This document shows, in pieces, positions 45,919 to 60,300 of a DNA stretch of 64,000 bases. The stretch is from Lepeophtheirus salmonis. Taxonomy: Eukaryota > Arthropoda > Copepoda > Siphonostomatoida > Caligidae. Each line of letters opens with the position of its first letter. Position 1 is the stretch's first letter. Both the position numbers and the translations under genes were made by a program. Location: positions 682,001-746,000 of the forward strand of contig NC_052138.2 of the NCBI RefSeq assembly GCF_016086655.4, read 5' to 3'. A model generated the notes under the pieces. That model searched no databases. It had not been told where the DNA came from and worked only from the letters and a program-made list of their open reading frames with translations.

Positions 45919-47580
45919 CTAATCGATCTTTATTATATTTGAATAAAATCTTTTTTTTTATTTATTTACTATTAACTTCCAATTTTAATTACTGCTATAT
46001 TATTATTTATTTGTTTTTTATCAATACATTGCAACAACAGCTGACATTCAAGGTCAAGGGTGCCAGCAGTTATTCATTAAAATGCATTGATTGATTCCTT
46101 GTTTTTTGTTTTTTTTACTATTAATTAACTAGCTATTCTTATTTATTCATATAATTTTTGCAAAGTAATTTCATTTATCATGATTCATTAAATATTCTTC
46201 CCCTTATCATTGAATCTAGGGAAAACTTCCTTTATTTTTGTCTTGAAGTCATAGATAAGTATAGATTGCTTAAGGGCACTGATGTCGTGTAAGATTACGT
46301 CAACTGATGTCTGCTCCTACTGTATGAGTATGAGATACAAATTCTACTTCTAATTTATACTTGCATATTCTTTAAAAATCAAGAAGAAAATATTTATAGA
46401 TTAATTATTATAGCATAAATACCCCAACAACAGCTGAATCATCTCGAGTCGAACCTCCTTAATACAAACTTCTTCGCTGTTTATATTATTCTTTAAGCTG
46501 GAAGTGTAATATGTACGTATCAGTATCTGAAAATTGTCAAAATACTCCTGAACATACATTTTTCAAAAATAGTGTAAACCTATCGGTAAACTGCAAGATA
46601 TTATTGCTTTAGTAAATTATTTTACCGAAACGAAGACCACGTGATTAATATTTGAACAAGGTAGTGTTCATGGCGACACTTATTTTTGTCCGCTAGACGC
46701 GTTAAATATTATTCCATAATGAGTAATGACTAACTGTGCCCAGCCTCTAAGAATTTACTCTTTTAACTGAATTAGTAAGGTAAACTCTGGGAAGGGAAGA
46801 AAAAGTTAGAAAATGACATCATCTTTATTAAAGTAAAAAGCAACATCTTGCGTGAAAAGATATGAAGGAATCTACGACGATCATGTCTCACTTTAGGTTA
46901 ACAGATTGTTGTCTCTACTTTAATTTAAAGCTTTAGTTATCTCTATTTTAAAATATGCAAACGTATTATTACTAATGAGCAAGGAACACTTAGGTATTAA
47001 GGCTGATCTCTTTCTGAAGATATGTTGCCAAATTATACTTTTCTTCTATATTTACAATCATGAGGATTTAAACATTTTTCACATCCATATTAAGTATGTT
47101 ATGTATGTGTGTGTTGCAACTCAAATTCGCAGGCATACATCGACATCTTCTGAACCTGCAAGACCCCGCTCCCACTCCTCTCACACTTACAATTACTTTT
47201 ATAAACAAAGCTATATGACTTTAAAGCACGCGTACATAAATAAAGCTATTTTCCAAAGCCCTCACAGCGTATCCATATTATATCAGCGTAATTATTGTGA
47301 AATTCTTTACATTGAAATAATAATAAGGGGAGGCATTTTATTACTTGGATCAGCTAACGCTAACTCCTCACGCACAAAAATATGAATTGTCATTCTGGCC
47401 GTGAATGGATATAATGGCCTATGGCTCTTCACAACTATTAGGATTTATATTTTAAGTAAAATGATTACGAAATAGAGATTGTCTATTCTGACTTGGTAAA
47501 GACTCAATGCCCACGACTCCATTTTTTGTAATGAAGGTCGTAAAGAATATATGAGGTGGTGTTGGTTCAGATGGTACCAT
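45919..47580. other. Intergenic region between the coiled-coil gene and HUWE1
   Basis: AT-rich. It may contain further 5' exons of the minus-strand gene, but none could be placed. An open frame of 136 codons at 46975-47385 has low-complexity, non-protein-like composition and is not called. Confidence 0.3.
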
Positions 47581-47589
47581 TGAGAGAAA

Positions 47590-48230
47590 CCTATATTTGA
47601 GAAATAGGACGAAGAAAAAAAGAAGAAGAGAGAGAGAAATCCAAAAGAAAAGGAGAAAATAAAGAACATACTCCATTAATATTGTGAACTTTTTATTTTC
47701 TTATTAGTTATTCCTGTATTAAGTGGTAATATAAATATTTTTTGGATCAAGGATTTCTGTAGAGGAGGAGGAGGAAGAGATTCGTGATCCTTAGGAAAAC
47801 TATATAAAAGTGAGTATGTTGCTGATTCCTGATACATATTGCAAGTTAAGTTTGAGAAAGAGGTGAAATCTTGTTAATAAGAAGAGCTGGAGGACGAGTA
47901 GTGGTGGTGGCAAGGAGAAGAAAAGGAGAGAGAGAGAGAGAGAGTCCTGTACGTGATGGGGGAGATCTCTTGCAGCTAGCTAGCTAGAGAGAAAAAAGAA
48001 GAAGAAGATTTTCTTTTCTCATTTTCTGACTGTTCTTTTTTCTTTTCCATTTGAATTTAGATCCGCCATTTAATAAAGTGGAAGTGGTAAGCTGGAAAGA
48101 AGAAGAAGAAGAAGAAAGAGAAAAGAAAAGAAAAGAAGACTAAAGAAAGAAAGAAAGAAAGAAAAAGCGAGAATTTCAAGAGAAGATAGAATTAATAAAG
48201 GAATTGAAAAAGGGGAAAAAAGGCAACTTT
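47590..48230 (+). promoter_or_regulatory. Purine-rich HUWE1 leader/promoter
   Basis: The 770 bp before the HUWE1 start are strongly purine-skewed on the plus strand, with a GA run at 47925-47945 and GAA/AAAG runs at 48098-48165, unlike the rest of the window. GAGA-type sequences are common at arthropod promoters and can bind GAGA-factor-like proteins or form triplex DNA. Whether this is promoter, 5' UTR or both cannot be decided here. Confidence 0.45.
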
Positions 48231-48359
48231 TTCTTTAGGAGCGAAATAAAGAAATAAGGAAATAAAGACGGAACTAATAGAAGGAATCGAGGGACTAGTG
48301 ACTAGGAGTAAAGTGAGAAAGGAACTGTAGGATCGAGTGATGACGCAGCATTCGCAAGA

Positions 48360-51300
48360 ATGAAGATCGATCGCAGTAAACTGAAGAAGTCCTCTTCGGA
48401 GGTGCCTTCGGATTGTAAGGCTCTGATCGATCGGCTCCGGAGCACGAGTGGAGACGATGAGTGCTTCCTTCGTGAGCTGAAAGGGATCGAGACGTGGACG
48501 TATGGGAAATGTGAACTATTGCACTGGATTGATGTGCTGGACCTGGCGGACCGTGTCCTGGAGTCAGCGTGTAGTGCTTCTGGATGGACTTTGAAGGTGG
48601 ATGGGTCTGGGTCTTTGAAGGAGCTCGTTTTGTGGACCCTTCACTTCACGACCCTCCTGATCGAACACTCCTTTTCTCGGCACCTCTACTCCTCAATGGA
48701 GCATTTGACGGCCCTTCTGGCCTCATCCGACCTGGACGTGGTTCTGGCCGTCCTGAACCTTCTGTATATGTTTAGTAAACGCTCGAATTTCATAACTCGG
48801 CTGAGCCCGGAGAAGCGCGGAGGACTCTTGACAAGACTGAATCATTTGGCTGCCTCCTGGGGTGGGAAAGACAATGGATTCGGTCTCAAGGCCTGCTGCA
48901 CAGAGGCCGCCCTCTCGACCTTCCCTCCCACCGCCACTACACTCCACTTTGAATTCTATGCAGACAAAAATACCCTCAATAAAAAAAACATAACGGTGAT
49001 TCATCTTGAAAATGTGGACACACACCCTTCCACTCCAGGAAAGATCATGGAGGAACTTCTGGAAACGTATCCTGTCCCTGAAGAGAAACGCATGCTTCTC
49101 TTTACCTATCTTAGACTAGCACATTCTTTTTCGAATTATGCCAAGCGACTCAAATGCGTTCAAGCTCGTCTTCAAGCACTCTCAGTCTTAATTTATTCCA
49201 ATCAGTTGTCTGATAATGTTCAGTCCCTTCTCTATTCTGGTCTCCTTGAAGAGCTTGTTGAAGTTCTAGAAATGAAAGGAGATCATTTAATGGAAATCAA
49301 GGCAGCTGCACTCAAATCCCTAACCTCTATCATTCATTTAGACAGAAATCCAAATTTCCCCAAATTGAACACAATAATTGACGTCACTGGAGCCTCTTCG
49401 TATCATGGTTTTCTTCCAGTACTGGTAAGAAGCTGTATAGCTTCTCTCACCGCAACCAAAGAAGGAACATCTTCAACTCAACAGCAACCCTTTCCACAGC
49501 CTCTGGCTACCGCCTTATTTAGTTTTTTGTATCATCTAGCATCTTATGAAGCTGGAGGTGAGGCCCTCGTTTCTTGTGGTATGATGGAAAGTCTCTTAAA
49601 GGTTATTCAATGGCCCTCGACGGAATTGGATCACATTACCTTCGTGACGAGAGCCGTTCGAGTTATCGATTTAATCACCAATTTGGATATGCAATCCTTT
49701 CAAACGCACTCCGGACTTTCCAGCTTTATTGTTCGCTTAGAATTAGAAGTTGAACATTGTCGGGAGCAACAGCCTTTTGAGATACATGTAGGATCTGCAA
49801 GACAAGATGCAATGGCTGTGGATGAAGAATTCTTAATGGATACGTCTGATGGACCAACTATGCCATTAGAGAGCACTAACAGCTCAACCACCAGTATTAC
49901 GAACCCTCCGGATTATAGCGCTGCCAAAACTGGACTTACATGTTTACCGCAAAGAGCTGCATTACTCAAATCTATGCTTAATTTTCTGAAAAAGGTATTA
50001 ATTCAAGTGATTATTAATAATCATTCTAATTATTCATTTCCTTATTATTCAATATTTCTTTCTTTGTTTTTACAATCAGGCAATACAAGATTCCTCATTT
50101 GGGGATTCAATTCGTCATGTTATGGATGGATCCTTACCAAACTCTCTAAAGCACATTATAAGCAATGCTGAATATTATGGCCCATCTTTATTTTTGCTAG
50201 CAACAGATGTTGTCACTGCTTATGTTTTTCAAGAGCCTAGTTTACTTTCTTCATTACAAGACAAAGGACTCACGGATGTCGTTTTACATGCTCTTCTTGT
50301 AAAAGACGTTCCTGCAACTAGGGAGGTTCTAGGTTCGTTGCCAAACGTTTTTAGTGCCTTATGTCTTAACAACAGAGGTTTAGACGCATTTGTCGCTTGC
50401 AAGCCATTCGAAAGACTTTTCAAGGTGTGTATTTGTGTTTTACTCATTATGCAAGTTATTTGATTATTTTTGTATTGTTTTGTTAAGTGAATTTACATTT
50501 CATATGCTTTTATTTTAATCCAATAGGTCTTATTGAGCCCTGTTTATTTAACTGCCATGCGAAGGAGGAGGAGTTCAGATCATATGGATACGGCTTCAAG
50601 TCTAGGAAATGCTGTGGACGAACTAATGCGACACCAGCCTTTACTTAAAGAAGCAGCGACAGGAGCCATCATTAAATTACTAGAGGAAGTTTGTGCACTA
50701 GGTCGGGATACAAGGATCGTTTGTTGGAAAGCCTTTCAGAAGAATGAGGTCCCTTCGTCTAACAATACCAACAGATCTGATACAAATAATGCCGTAGAAC
50801 CTTCAGGGAGCTCGGATGAAGAAGAAGAGGAAGATGAAGAGGCTGTGACATCGGTTTCTTCCCAGCAGCAACAGCAAGAGCAGCAGCAAACACCGCCACC
50901 TCAAGGTGATATTGGGGATCAACAACCCCAAGAGCAGGAATCATCTGCTTCTCAACAACACATTTCACAGCAACAGCAGCAAAATCAAGCGGCATCAAGG
51001 GCTACGAATATTGGCCATAATGCCTCAAACAAAGAGGCAGTTCCTCTTGTAGACTATGTTCATAATGTTATGAAATTCGTCGAGGCCATACTTAGTAATA
51101 ACTCTACAGATGATCATTGCCGTGAATTTGTTCAACAAAGAGGATTGGTTCCTTTAATGGGAATCTTAGGATTGCCAAATCTACCCATTGATTTTCCCAC
51201 GCACCAGGCCTGTCAATCTGTGGCAGCTGTTTGTAAATCTATATTAAATTTAGCTCATGAACCTCAAGTTCTCAAACAAGGTTTGCTTCACCTGAATGAA

Positions 51301-54300
51301 GTTCTTCAAAGTTTGGAGCCTCTTCATACTCCTTTAGACCCACCTGGAGGATCTGTACTACTACATGAGCTAATATCCTCACCAAATATCGCAGAAGCAA
51401 CCTCCAATCCACAAGCAACCCCTCTCTTACACCACATGTCTGCAGCACATGCATACATTCAAATGTTTATTTATGTATGTCGAACTGGTCAAAATGATAT
51501 CCGTACTATTTCTGTAAATCATTGGGGATCGGAACTTGGTTTGGAAGTTTTGAAAAGTTTATCTAAGCTATTTGCATCCTTAGTTTGGGAATCAACAGTT
51601 TTGCTTGCTCTATGCTCAGATGATACACTCCCACCCGATTGTGAGTTCGGCAAGGCTGATATGGATAAACTCCTGCCATCTAGTATGCCACCCGCCACAT
51701 CATCCTCTGCTTCAACAACAACCGTTTCAGCAGCAACTACTAATGATCCGGAAGAAACACTTAGTCCAAGCTCTGGAACTGAGTCTAATTCTAGTGTTAC
51801 AATTGCAATGGAAAACTTAAGTACGGAGCCAGAAGTTGTAACGATGGATATTGACAGCTCCTCCTCAACTTCTGCTACAACTATAGAAAAGAAAGATAAC
51901 AACAAATATAATCCATGTCTGCATCATCAAATTAAACAAATTAAGCCATTATTGAGTGCATCATCTAGATTAGGAAGAGCTCTTGCTGAGTTATTCGCCT
52001 TACTTGTTAAATTATGCGTTGGCTCTCCAATTAGGCAGCGTCGTGGTCAACATGTTCCACCTACTCCTGCAGCACCAAGTCAACCAGCTGTGGCAGTGGC
52101 CTCAGCTCTTAATAGATTATTAGCATCTGGTTTGTCCTGGACGCCGCCACCTACATCTCCCATACCAGGTTTTCGGTTAACATTTTTCACTTGTTCAGTT
52201 GGATTTACTCCTCCTATGTTGTTTGATGATAAAAAATATCCCTATCATCTCATGTTGATGAAATTTGTTAACTCGGGAGGACTTAAAGCTTTTTTCGATA
52301 CTTTCTACTGGGCTCTATCATGTGGTGGAAAGCTTAGCCCTGAAGAAGGTCTTGAAAGTAATGAATTACCAGATGGAACTGGGGAATTTTTAGACTCCTG
52401 GTTGATGCTTTTGGAAAGGATGGTAAATCCTAAAGCCGTGTTGGAAAGTCCACACACTCTACCCAATTTATCCATTGGAAATTTTCAGCCATTTGATCCA
52501 GTCAAATATTTAATTCGTACACACAAACTAGCATTCCATGCCGTAATGAAAATCTGGGGGAAAACTCCACTCAAAGTATATGGACCTAGAATGGCTGAAT
52601 CAGTCTTGAGTATTCTCTGTCACATTCTGAAAGGAGAGAAAATCATTGCTGAAAAACTTTCCAAAGGATCTAAAGGAGAAGATGATAAAAATAGTGGGGG
52701 AGGTGCTATGCCCTCTAGGGTAGCCTCGCGCTTTGCTAATTCTTTCAGTAACTCTCCTCCCTTTCAAATGAGTCTTCCAGATTTTCTTGGTGATTCATTT
52801 TTATCTCCAGTTATTAATAATGAAGCAGGAGGTGGAGCTGCCGCTCAAGGAGGAGAACAACCACAACATGTGCAACAACCAGAACAACCTCCAACACTAC
52901 AACCAGAACAACAGCAACAATCTACGTCTCAAAATGCACCACCAGTAATAACACCTGCTGCCACTGCGGAAAATAATGATGATGTCGAACCAGCTCCAGG
53001 TTTTTCATTTTATGATTTACAAATATTAAGGGATATGGGATTTTCAAGAGAGCGTTGTCTTGAGGCAATGGATCGAACAGGAGCAATGTATGAAGCCACA
53101 GAATATCTCCTAACAGGTACACAATCGTCTTCAAATAACGAAGGAGAATCAAGTGGTGCTCAAAATACCGCTGCAGCATTGAGAGCATCCCCTCTTTCTA
53201 TTGAACAAGAAGATTTAATGAGAGCAATAGCTATGTCCTTGGATGTAGATGTAGTTTCTTTTCAAGTGTCGTCCAATACGGAAGGGAATAATGAAGAGGA
53301 CTCGCAACAACAATCCGGAAAGGAAGAGGAAGAAAATGAAGGAGGAAGCTTCGGCTTAAGTAAATCAGTTATGGATGAATTTACCCAACAAGCTCTGCCT
53401 GGTTGTTTGAATCTTGTTGATACATTACCTGAAACTGTGTTCAGGACCTGTGATCTCCTTCTCGCGGTTTTTGGTCGTAATGGCAAAGAGTTTAAAGAAA
53501 AAATTCTTAGAGGACTCATTACTGAAGTCAAGAGTGCTATTGATGTTCTTTTAGATAAATTATTAGAACTAGAAAAGTCTCAGAGTCCAATTGAAGAGGA
53601 TGTTTTCAGAACTACAGAATCCAACAAAGCTGCAGTTAGAATTCATTTATTCATATTATTGTTTGAGGAATGCAAATTGTTATGTGCAAAGATAGTTGAG
53701 GAATCAAGTGTTGTTCCCATTATGACTCACCTACTCACAGTTTCCTTTGATGTCTTAAAACGCTGCTCAGGCTCAGTTGGTACTCCCAAGTGGATGACAC
53801 CTTTATTACTCTTTATTGATCTATATGAAAAAGTTATTCTTGGAATGAATCGGCGTGCTTCTTTAACATCCGTATGTATATTATACATTCTTGAAATTTG
53901 AAGTTGTTAATTTGTACTATATTTATTAAAGGTTTGTTCTCGTTGTTGGAAGTGGTATGATATAAGTAGTGGAAGATGGTGTCAATACACTCCAGCAAGT
54001 AATAAAACCATTGATGACGCTTTTTGGAGTGGTGAGACAAGTGTAAGAATAACGACTGGTCGAAGAAAATATACCATACAATTTGGAACTATGATACAAG
54101 TAATCATTCAATTTTTATAAATGGTCATAGTTAATTACACATATTATTTGATTGTACATTTATTTTAGGCAAATGAAGAAACGGGAAATCGTCGTCCAAT
54201 TATGATATCTATCAAAAGTAAGGGATCCAGAGACGCAGTAGTTAAGTCTTCTGCCACATCTAGTAATAGTAATAATGCAATGGAGCTTGGTGAAGAGGAA

Positions 54301-57300
54301 AAGAAAGTATCTGATCCTAATGAAGAGGATGTCATAACTACAATTCCTACAGCAGAGGGACTTAAAGCAGACGAAAAGTCTGCTCTTTTAAAAGCATGTG
54401 TCGGCTTTGTATCCATTCCAGTGGATTCGGATGCGCTAAATGCAGTGCTAAGACTTTGCTTAAGATTAACACAAGAATTTGAGCAAGCAGTAGAGTTTGC
54501 ACGACTCGGCGGAGTAAAACTACTATTAGAGTTAAATCAATCTTCTTTGTTCTCGGGTATAACTTCTTTGGCCACCCTTTTAGTTCGTCATGTTCTTGAA
54601 GATCCTGATACATTACGTCATACAATGGAAAAGGTTATTCGTACCTCAACATTGAATTCGCAAACCACGTCAAAGGAAATTAATTATATTTTGAGAGTTT
54701 TAGCTCCTGCAGCTTGTCGCTCTCCTTCTATTTTTGTTTCTGTTGCTAAAGATATTTTAAGGTTTGAGCCTTCTCCTCTTAATAAGAGAGGAGAAACAGA
54801 TGAAGACACTAGACTTTTAGTTAAATCACTTCCCACGAAAGCTCCAAACTCGGTTGCACCTCCCTTAGGCGAGGTATCGCAGTCTGTCATTTGTGATTTA
54901 TTGAATTTCTTAGTTAAGACACCAGACATTTGTGAGTCGTCTAATAATGCAACAGTGGTTGAAAGTGCCACAGAGCTAAAAAATAATAAAGGAGGAGGCG
55001 CTCCAAACGTTATACGTAATATGTCCACTGGAGATTTACCTGGAGTACTACAGCAGCCGCCGGTGACGATTACCACAGCGCAACCATGTGATACCTCTGC
55101 ATCAAAAGACATGAAAAAACCCTTCTTATCTAAATCAGCAGTATGTAGACTTCTTGCAGAATTGGTCAAATCTTATGGGGGTTGTGCAAAGTTAATAACA
55201 GATCATGTGTATGAATCTGGAATCGTAGAAAATATCAAGGAAGATACAAGTGCTCTTGCTTTCTTACTTGATGAGCTTCTTACTTCAAAAGCAGACAAGG
55301 ATATAGGTCAATTAGTGAAAACTTTAATAGCTGCATTGGCGTCCTGCAATCATCATCCCGAAGCTCAATCTGCTTTAGTTTGGGAAGTGAAACTAGCATT
55401 GAATCGCTCTTTAATTCAACCAGAAAGTCCTGTCAAGCATTCTAAAATACAAGCCCTTACATGTCTCATTTCTACTATGATTGAGAGCTGTCCAAGTTCA
55501 ATACAACAGACTCAACAGCCTGCCTTTAAACAAAATCTTCAATGTCAAATGAATAATATTGTTAAAATTATGCTTAAAAGAGGATTAATTACGGATTTAG
55601 CTCGTGTCCCTCATGCACTGGACCTCTCTAGTCCCAACATTGCTGTAACAATTAATTCAGCTTTGAAACCTTTAGAAACATTAAGTCGTATAGTCAATCA
55701 ACCAACAGCACTTGTTTCTTCTGCAAGAAAATCAAAGAATGATGTTCCCGATTCAAGTGCAGAAGATTCTACTTCAAATAACCCCACAGGGAGTGGATCT
55801 AGTGTTTTATTAGGTGATATTCCGGAGCAAGAGCCAAACGTGAATGAAGGTACAAATACGACCAACTCCGAAGCTACTAGAGCTCAAGGAGACGAGTCAG
55901 TAGAGCCGGATGCCGAGGCAACTGAACATGATGTGTCCACTACTGCCGAGAGTATTGATCCTAATTCGGAAAGCCAGTTACAAGTAAGTTTTGTACCCTT
56001 TCATTTATGACTTAGTTATTTCGTATTATTAATATTGTTATACAATGTAGACTGTTGAAGACACAAATGATGAGGATTATGATGAAATGATGGATCAACT
56101 TTTAGAAAGAGATGGATCTGACAATTTTACTATCATTCCTCAAGTTGGCTCCAATGTGAACAGTGATCAAGATCATCATCAGGTACAGATTACATAGATT
56201 TAAGGGTTTATATTTATTAACTAACAGATGAACATGAATTTGGCGCCTTATAAAATATTCATCTCTCACTGGTGATGACCCTTTTGTATAGTGATTATTA
56301 ATTAATTTAATCTAAAATTAAAAATATTAGGATGGATCAAGATTTGCGGGTCATGGATGCCAGGATGATGTAGATCGTGCGAGTGAATCTAGTCAGAGTG
56401 ACGCAGCTATCGAAGAAGAAACTGAAGATTTAATTGAGGAAGAGGAGGACGATGACGGAGAGGAAGAGGACGATGAAGGTTGTTTTGCATTTATTTAAAT
56501 AAATGAGTGTTATTTCCAATTTGCTTATTTCCTATCTTTACATTTTTATGTGCGGCCTCTATAGATGAAGACGAGGATGAGGACGAAGATGAAGAGGACG
56601 AGGAAGGAGGTTCTCCTTATAATGATGATAATGAAGATTTTCGACAGGTTGAAGGTGCAACATATCGCATGCCAACTGATGATCCAATTGATGAATATAT
56701 TGATCGAATGGTTTTCCAAAATATCGATACACCTCTTCATTCTACAATTGAGGTGGGGGAGCCAAATGTAATTCATCACTTGCCACTATGGTCTGAAGTG
56801 AATGGAGGATCTGGAGTTTCAACAGATGGTGGAGCTAATTCAGCTAATCATGTAACTCCATCTCATCCTTTGTTAATGGGGCGCCAGAACTTGGAAACTG
56901 GAACAGGGAATGCACGTAACAGCGCTTCTACTCGTTCATTGCCAAGAACTAGAGGAAATAGCTTGCGACCTTACTTTCAGCTCAATTCGCGAGCTCAAAA
57001 TAATCCATCCACACCGGCCATACTGCAAAACTTTTTAGGGGGTAGTAATCCTCAAGAGTTAATTACTTTTGGTTTTCGTCGAAGCGGAGCTCCATTAATG
57101 ATGGATGTCGTGGGATTATCTCTGTTAGATACAATGGATAACGATATGCCCGATTTGGATAGTGCTACTCTAGGCTCTGGTGGCAGGGCTGCTCTCTCTT
57201 CAATCCCATCTGCACTACTACGGTGGAACGAAGAATCGAGAGTCATCGATGGAGAGTCCATGCATGACTGCGTCACAAACTTAAAACCCGAAATTATTGA

Positions 57301-60300
57301 GGTAATTGAAAATACGAGAGACGAAGTGAGACGTAAAAAGGAGGAAGAGCGAAAAATTATCAAAAAACTTATCATTGATACCAATAATCTTGATGAGGAT
57401 CCAGCTGCTACTACTACTACAACAACAGGTGGTGGTACCGAAGGAGCTGCTGGCACTGGTAGTGATTTGATAGCTGTATCAACACCTTTAAGTACTGTTT
57501 CTCCAGTAGTTAGAGCTATAGAAGGATCAAATAATACTACCCTCAATGTGTCAACGACTAATACTACAACTACGCCCTCCACTACAGCAGCTGCAACAAC
57601 AGCATTGACCTCTTCTTCCAGTGAGGACACTTCAGCTCCTTCTGGTCGCCAAGCTATTTCCCAGTTGGCTCAAGATTTGGCTGCTGCAATATCTACGCGT
57701 GTTGGTTGCTTACCTATTATTGTGCCTCCATTAACTTCATCAAGTACTACCTCCACAACTTCCTTGTCCCAGTCTGATCAACAATCTGAACTACAGCAGT
57801 CGCATCGAGAATCTCATCAAGGTGAGCAACAGTTTCAACTCAATTCCCAATCAAGAAATATGGATACAACAACAAGTGCAAGACTAACTGAGGTTCCATC
57901 AAACATTTATCCTGGAAGAGATCTTCCTACAGTTTTGGATCCTCTTAGTCCTTCTCCGGAAGTTGCGTCCACATCTGGAGCTACAACTACTTCATCAACC
58001 ACCACAGCGGGTACTGATGTTTCCGTCACAGGGTCATCATCTTCAACAACGGGTGGAGATGTTTCCATGGAATCGGATCAACCCAGAGAAAGCGAGGAAG
58101 CTATTGGCGGAAGCAGCAGTATTGCTTCGTCCAACCCAATACCTAGTACTTCTGGCACGTCTCAAAATCCTGACTACAGCTCAATTTTGGGTGATGTAGA
58201 AATACCTGAAGGTGTTGATCCGTCCTTTTTAGCAGCCCTTCCAGAAGAAATGAGGCAGGAAGTCATTGATGATCAACGTCGTCTTCAAAACATTCGTCAA
58301 AGAGCACAACAACAGAATACAGAAGGTTCCAATGTTCCTGAAGTAAATCCAGAGTTTTTGGCTGCCCTTCCGCCAAATATTCAGGAAGAGGTTTTAGCTC
58401 AACAAAGAATGGAACAACAAAGACAATTATCCCAAGTAAATCCTGAAGCTCCAGTTGATCCTGGAGAATTTTTTCAGACACTCCCCGCTAGTCTCAGACA
58501 ATCTGTTTTGGCTGATATGGAAGATTCTCAAATGGCTGCTCTACCAGCTGAATTAGCCGCTGAAGCTCAGAGTTTGCGACGCGAGTATGAACAACGCAAT
58601 CGCAATTTCATGCATGAACGATTTTTTAATAATGGTGGGAATTCTCTCAGCTCCATCCTACGTGGTTCGGTTTCAAGACTCGGAAATCAATATATTATTG
58701 GTAATCTGGTGGGTCGTGAAGCATTTAGACTTTCAGGCTCTCGTTTCACCGAAGCAAGCGCTGCTGCAATCACTCGTGAAAGACGCCATCAGGCTTTTCT
58801 AGCAAATTCAATACGCTTTAAAGGTCGACAATTGCTGGATAATGAAGGACTCTCTTGTCTACTTATTCTTTTATTTGTGGATGATTCGAAAATTAATACA
58901 ACTAGACTGCACCGCATACTTAGAAATCTGTGTTATCATGCTCCAACGAGAGATTGGGTTGTTCGATGCCTAGTCTCAATACTCGAAAGGGCTAACGAAA
59001 CCAAAGACATTATGGCCAGCATACAGTCTTCTTTTCAACTACCAAACAAATCCAAGCGCTCTTCTACAGCAACTCCTGTTAAATCCGCTTCTTCTCAACA
59101 ACAACAGCAGCAAAATAGTTGGCTAAATATATCCATGGACGCTGCTCTCGGATTTAGAGCTAATGTATTCCAAGTACACCGATCCACTACTCCTGGCAAG
59201 AAAAATATGGAAAAAGGGTCTATAAGTATTCATTCAGGGGCATCAGCCGTCGTATGTAGGCATACTTTAGAGGTTCTCATATCTTTAGCTAAAAACTTTT
59301 CTATTCATTTTCTTCCTTGGAGGGATCAAATAATGGAAAAGTATAATTCTTCTTCTTCTTCAACTCCTGAAAAGAAAAAGACTGTTAGCAACAAAGATTC
59401 AAGTTCAAGTTCTTCATCATCAAACTCCTCATCCATGTCAGATTTCTGGGATACCTTACTTCGCCTTGATATGCAGTCAAGTAGTAAAAAGGGAAAGAGT
59501 GTTGCAAGAAGTCATAGTAACGTATCAACCCTAGCAATGAGCGAAGAAGATGTGAATACTGTATCCATTGAGTCTTCACCATTTGGTCAATTATTATCCA
59601 TGCTAAAAAGCCCTGTTATTCGCCGCAATTCTCTTCTAACAGATAAATTACTACGGCTATTAAGTCTCATTTCCATTGGCCGACCAGACTCTCTTAACAA
59701 TAAAGACGATAAAAAGGGGACTGGCAGCAAAGAAGAGTCAGGAAGTGGAAACAATCTTCCTCCACCTATTAGCGCAGATCATCTTCGGCTTGCCGTTGAT
59801 GTTCTTACCTCAAAGTCATGTAGTGAAGAAGGTCTTGAAGATGTAACTGCACTTCTTTTAAACTTGAGTCATGGCCCTGTACCAACCCGGGATATTATTT
59901 TGCAGCTCCTGTTGAAAGGAGCCCAAGAACTTGGCAATGTGGTTCGTGCTAACGTTTTAGATCTCCAAAATGAGTTGTTAAGCATCAAGTCAACCAATTT
60001 TGAACATGATAGAAGTGGAAAGGATAAAGGCGGATTACTTGATAGGTTCACCAAAGAAACTGTTGTCTTAAATGCGCCATCTAAAGTAAAAGGTGGCTCA
60101 GAACTCCAATTACCTTCTATGAATGCATTAACTAACAAAACATCCTCACAAGCCTTCTTCTTAAGAGTTCTGAAGGTTATTATTCAGTTAAGAGAGGCCG
60201 CCCTTTTAGCAATGAAAAAAGACATGCAAGAAGCAAAAAAATCTTCACCTCCGTCCGATACACCTGCTGAGTCAACAACGACTAATACAACAACTACTCC

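Noticed and set aside
46430..46460. tRNA B-box-like word GGTTCGACTCG on the minus strand
   Set aside because: No A box or cloverleaf can be built at the required distance.
46975..47385. 136-codon open frame upstream of HUWE1
   Set aside because: Residue composition is low-complexity and not protein-like, no domain or splice context is visible, and AT-rich DNA yields such frames by chance.
57052..57630. 192-codon minus-strand frame inside HUWE1
   Set aside because: It is antisense to Thr/Ser-rich HUWE1 codons, giving Val-rich low-complexity peptide with no domain.
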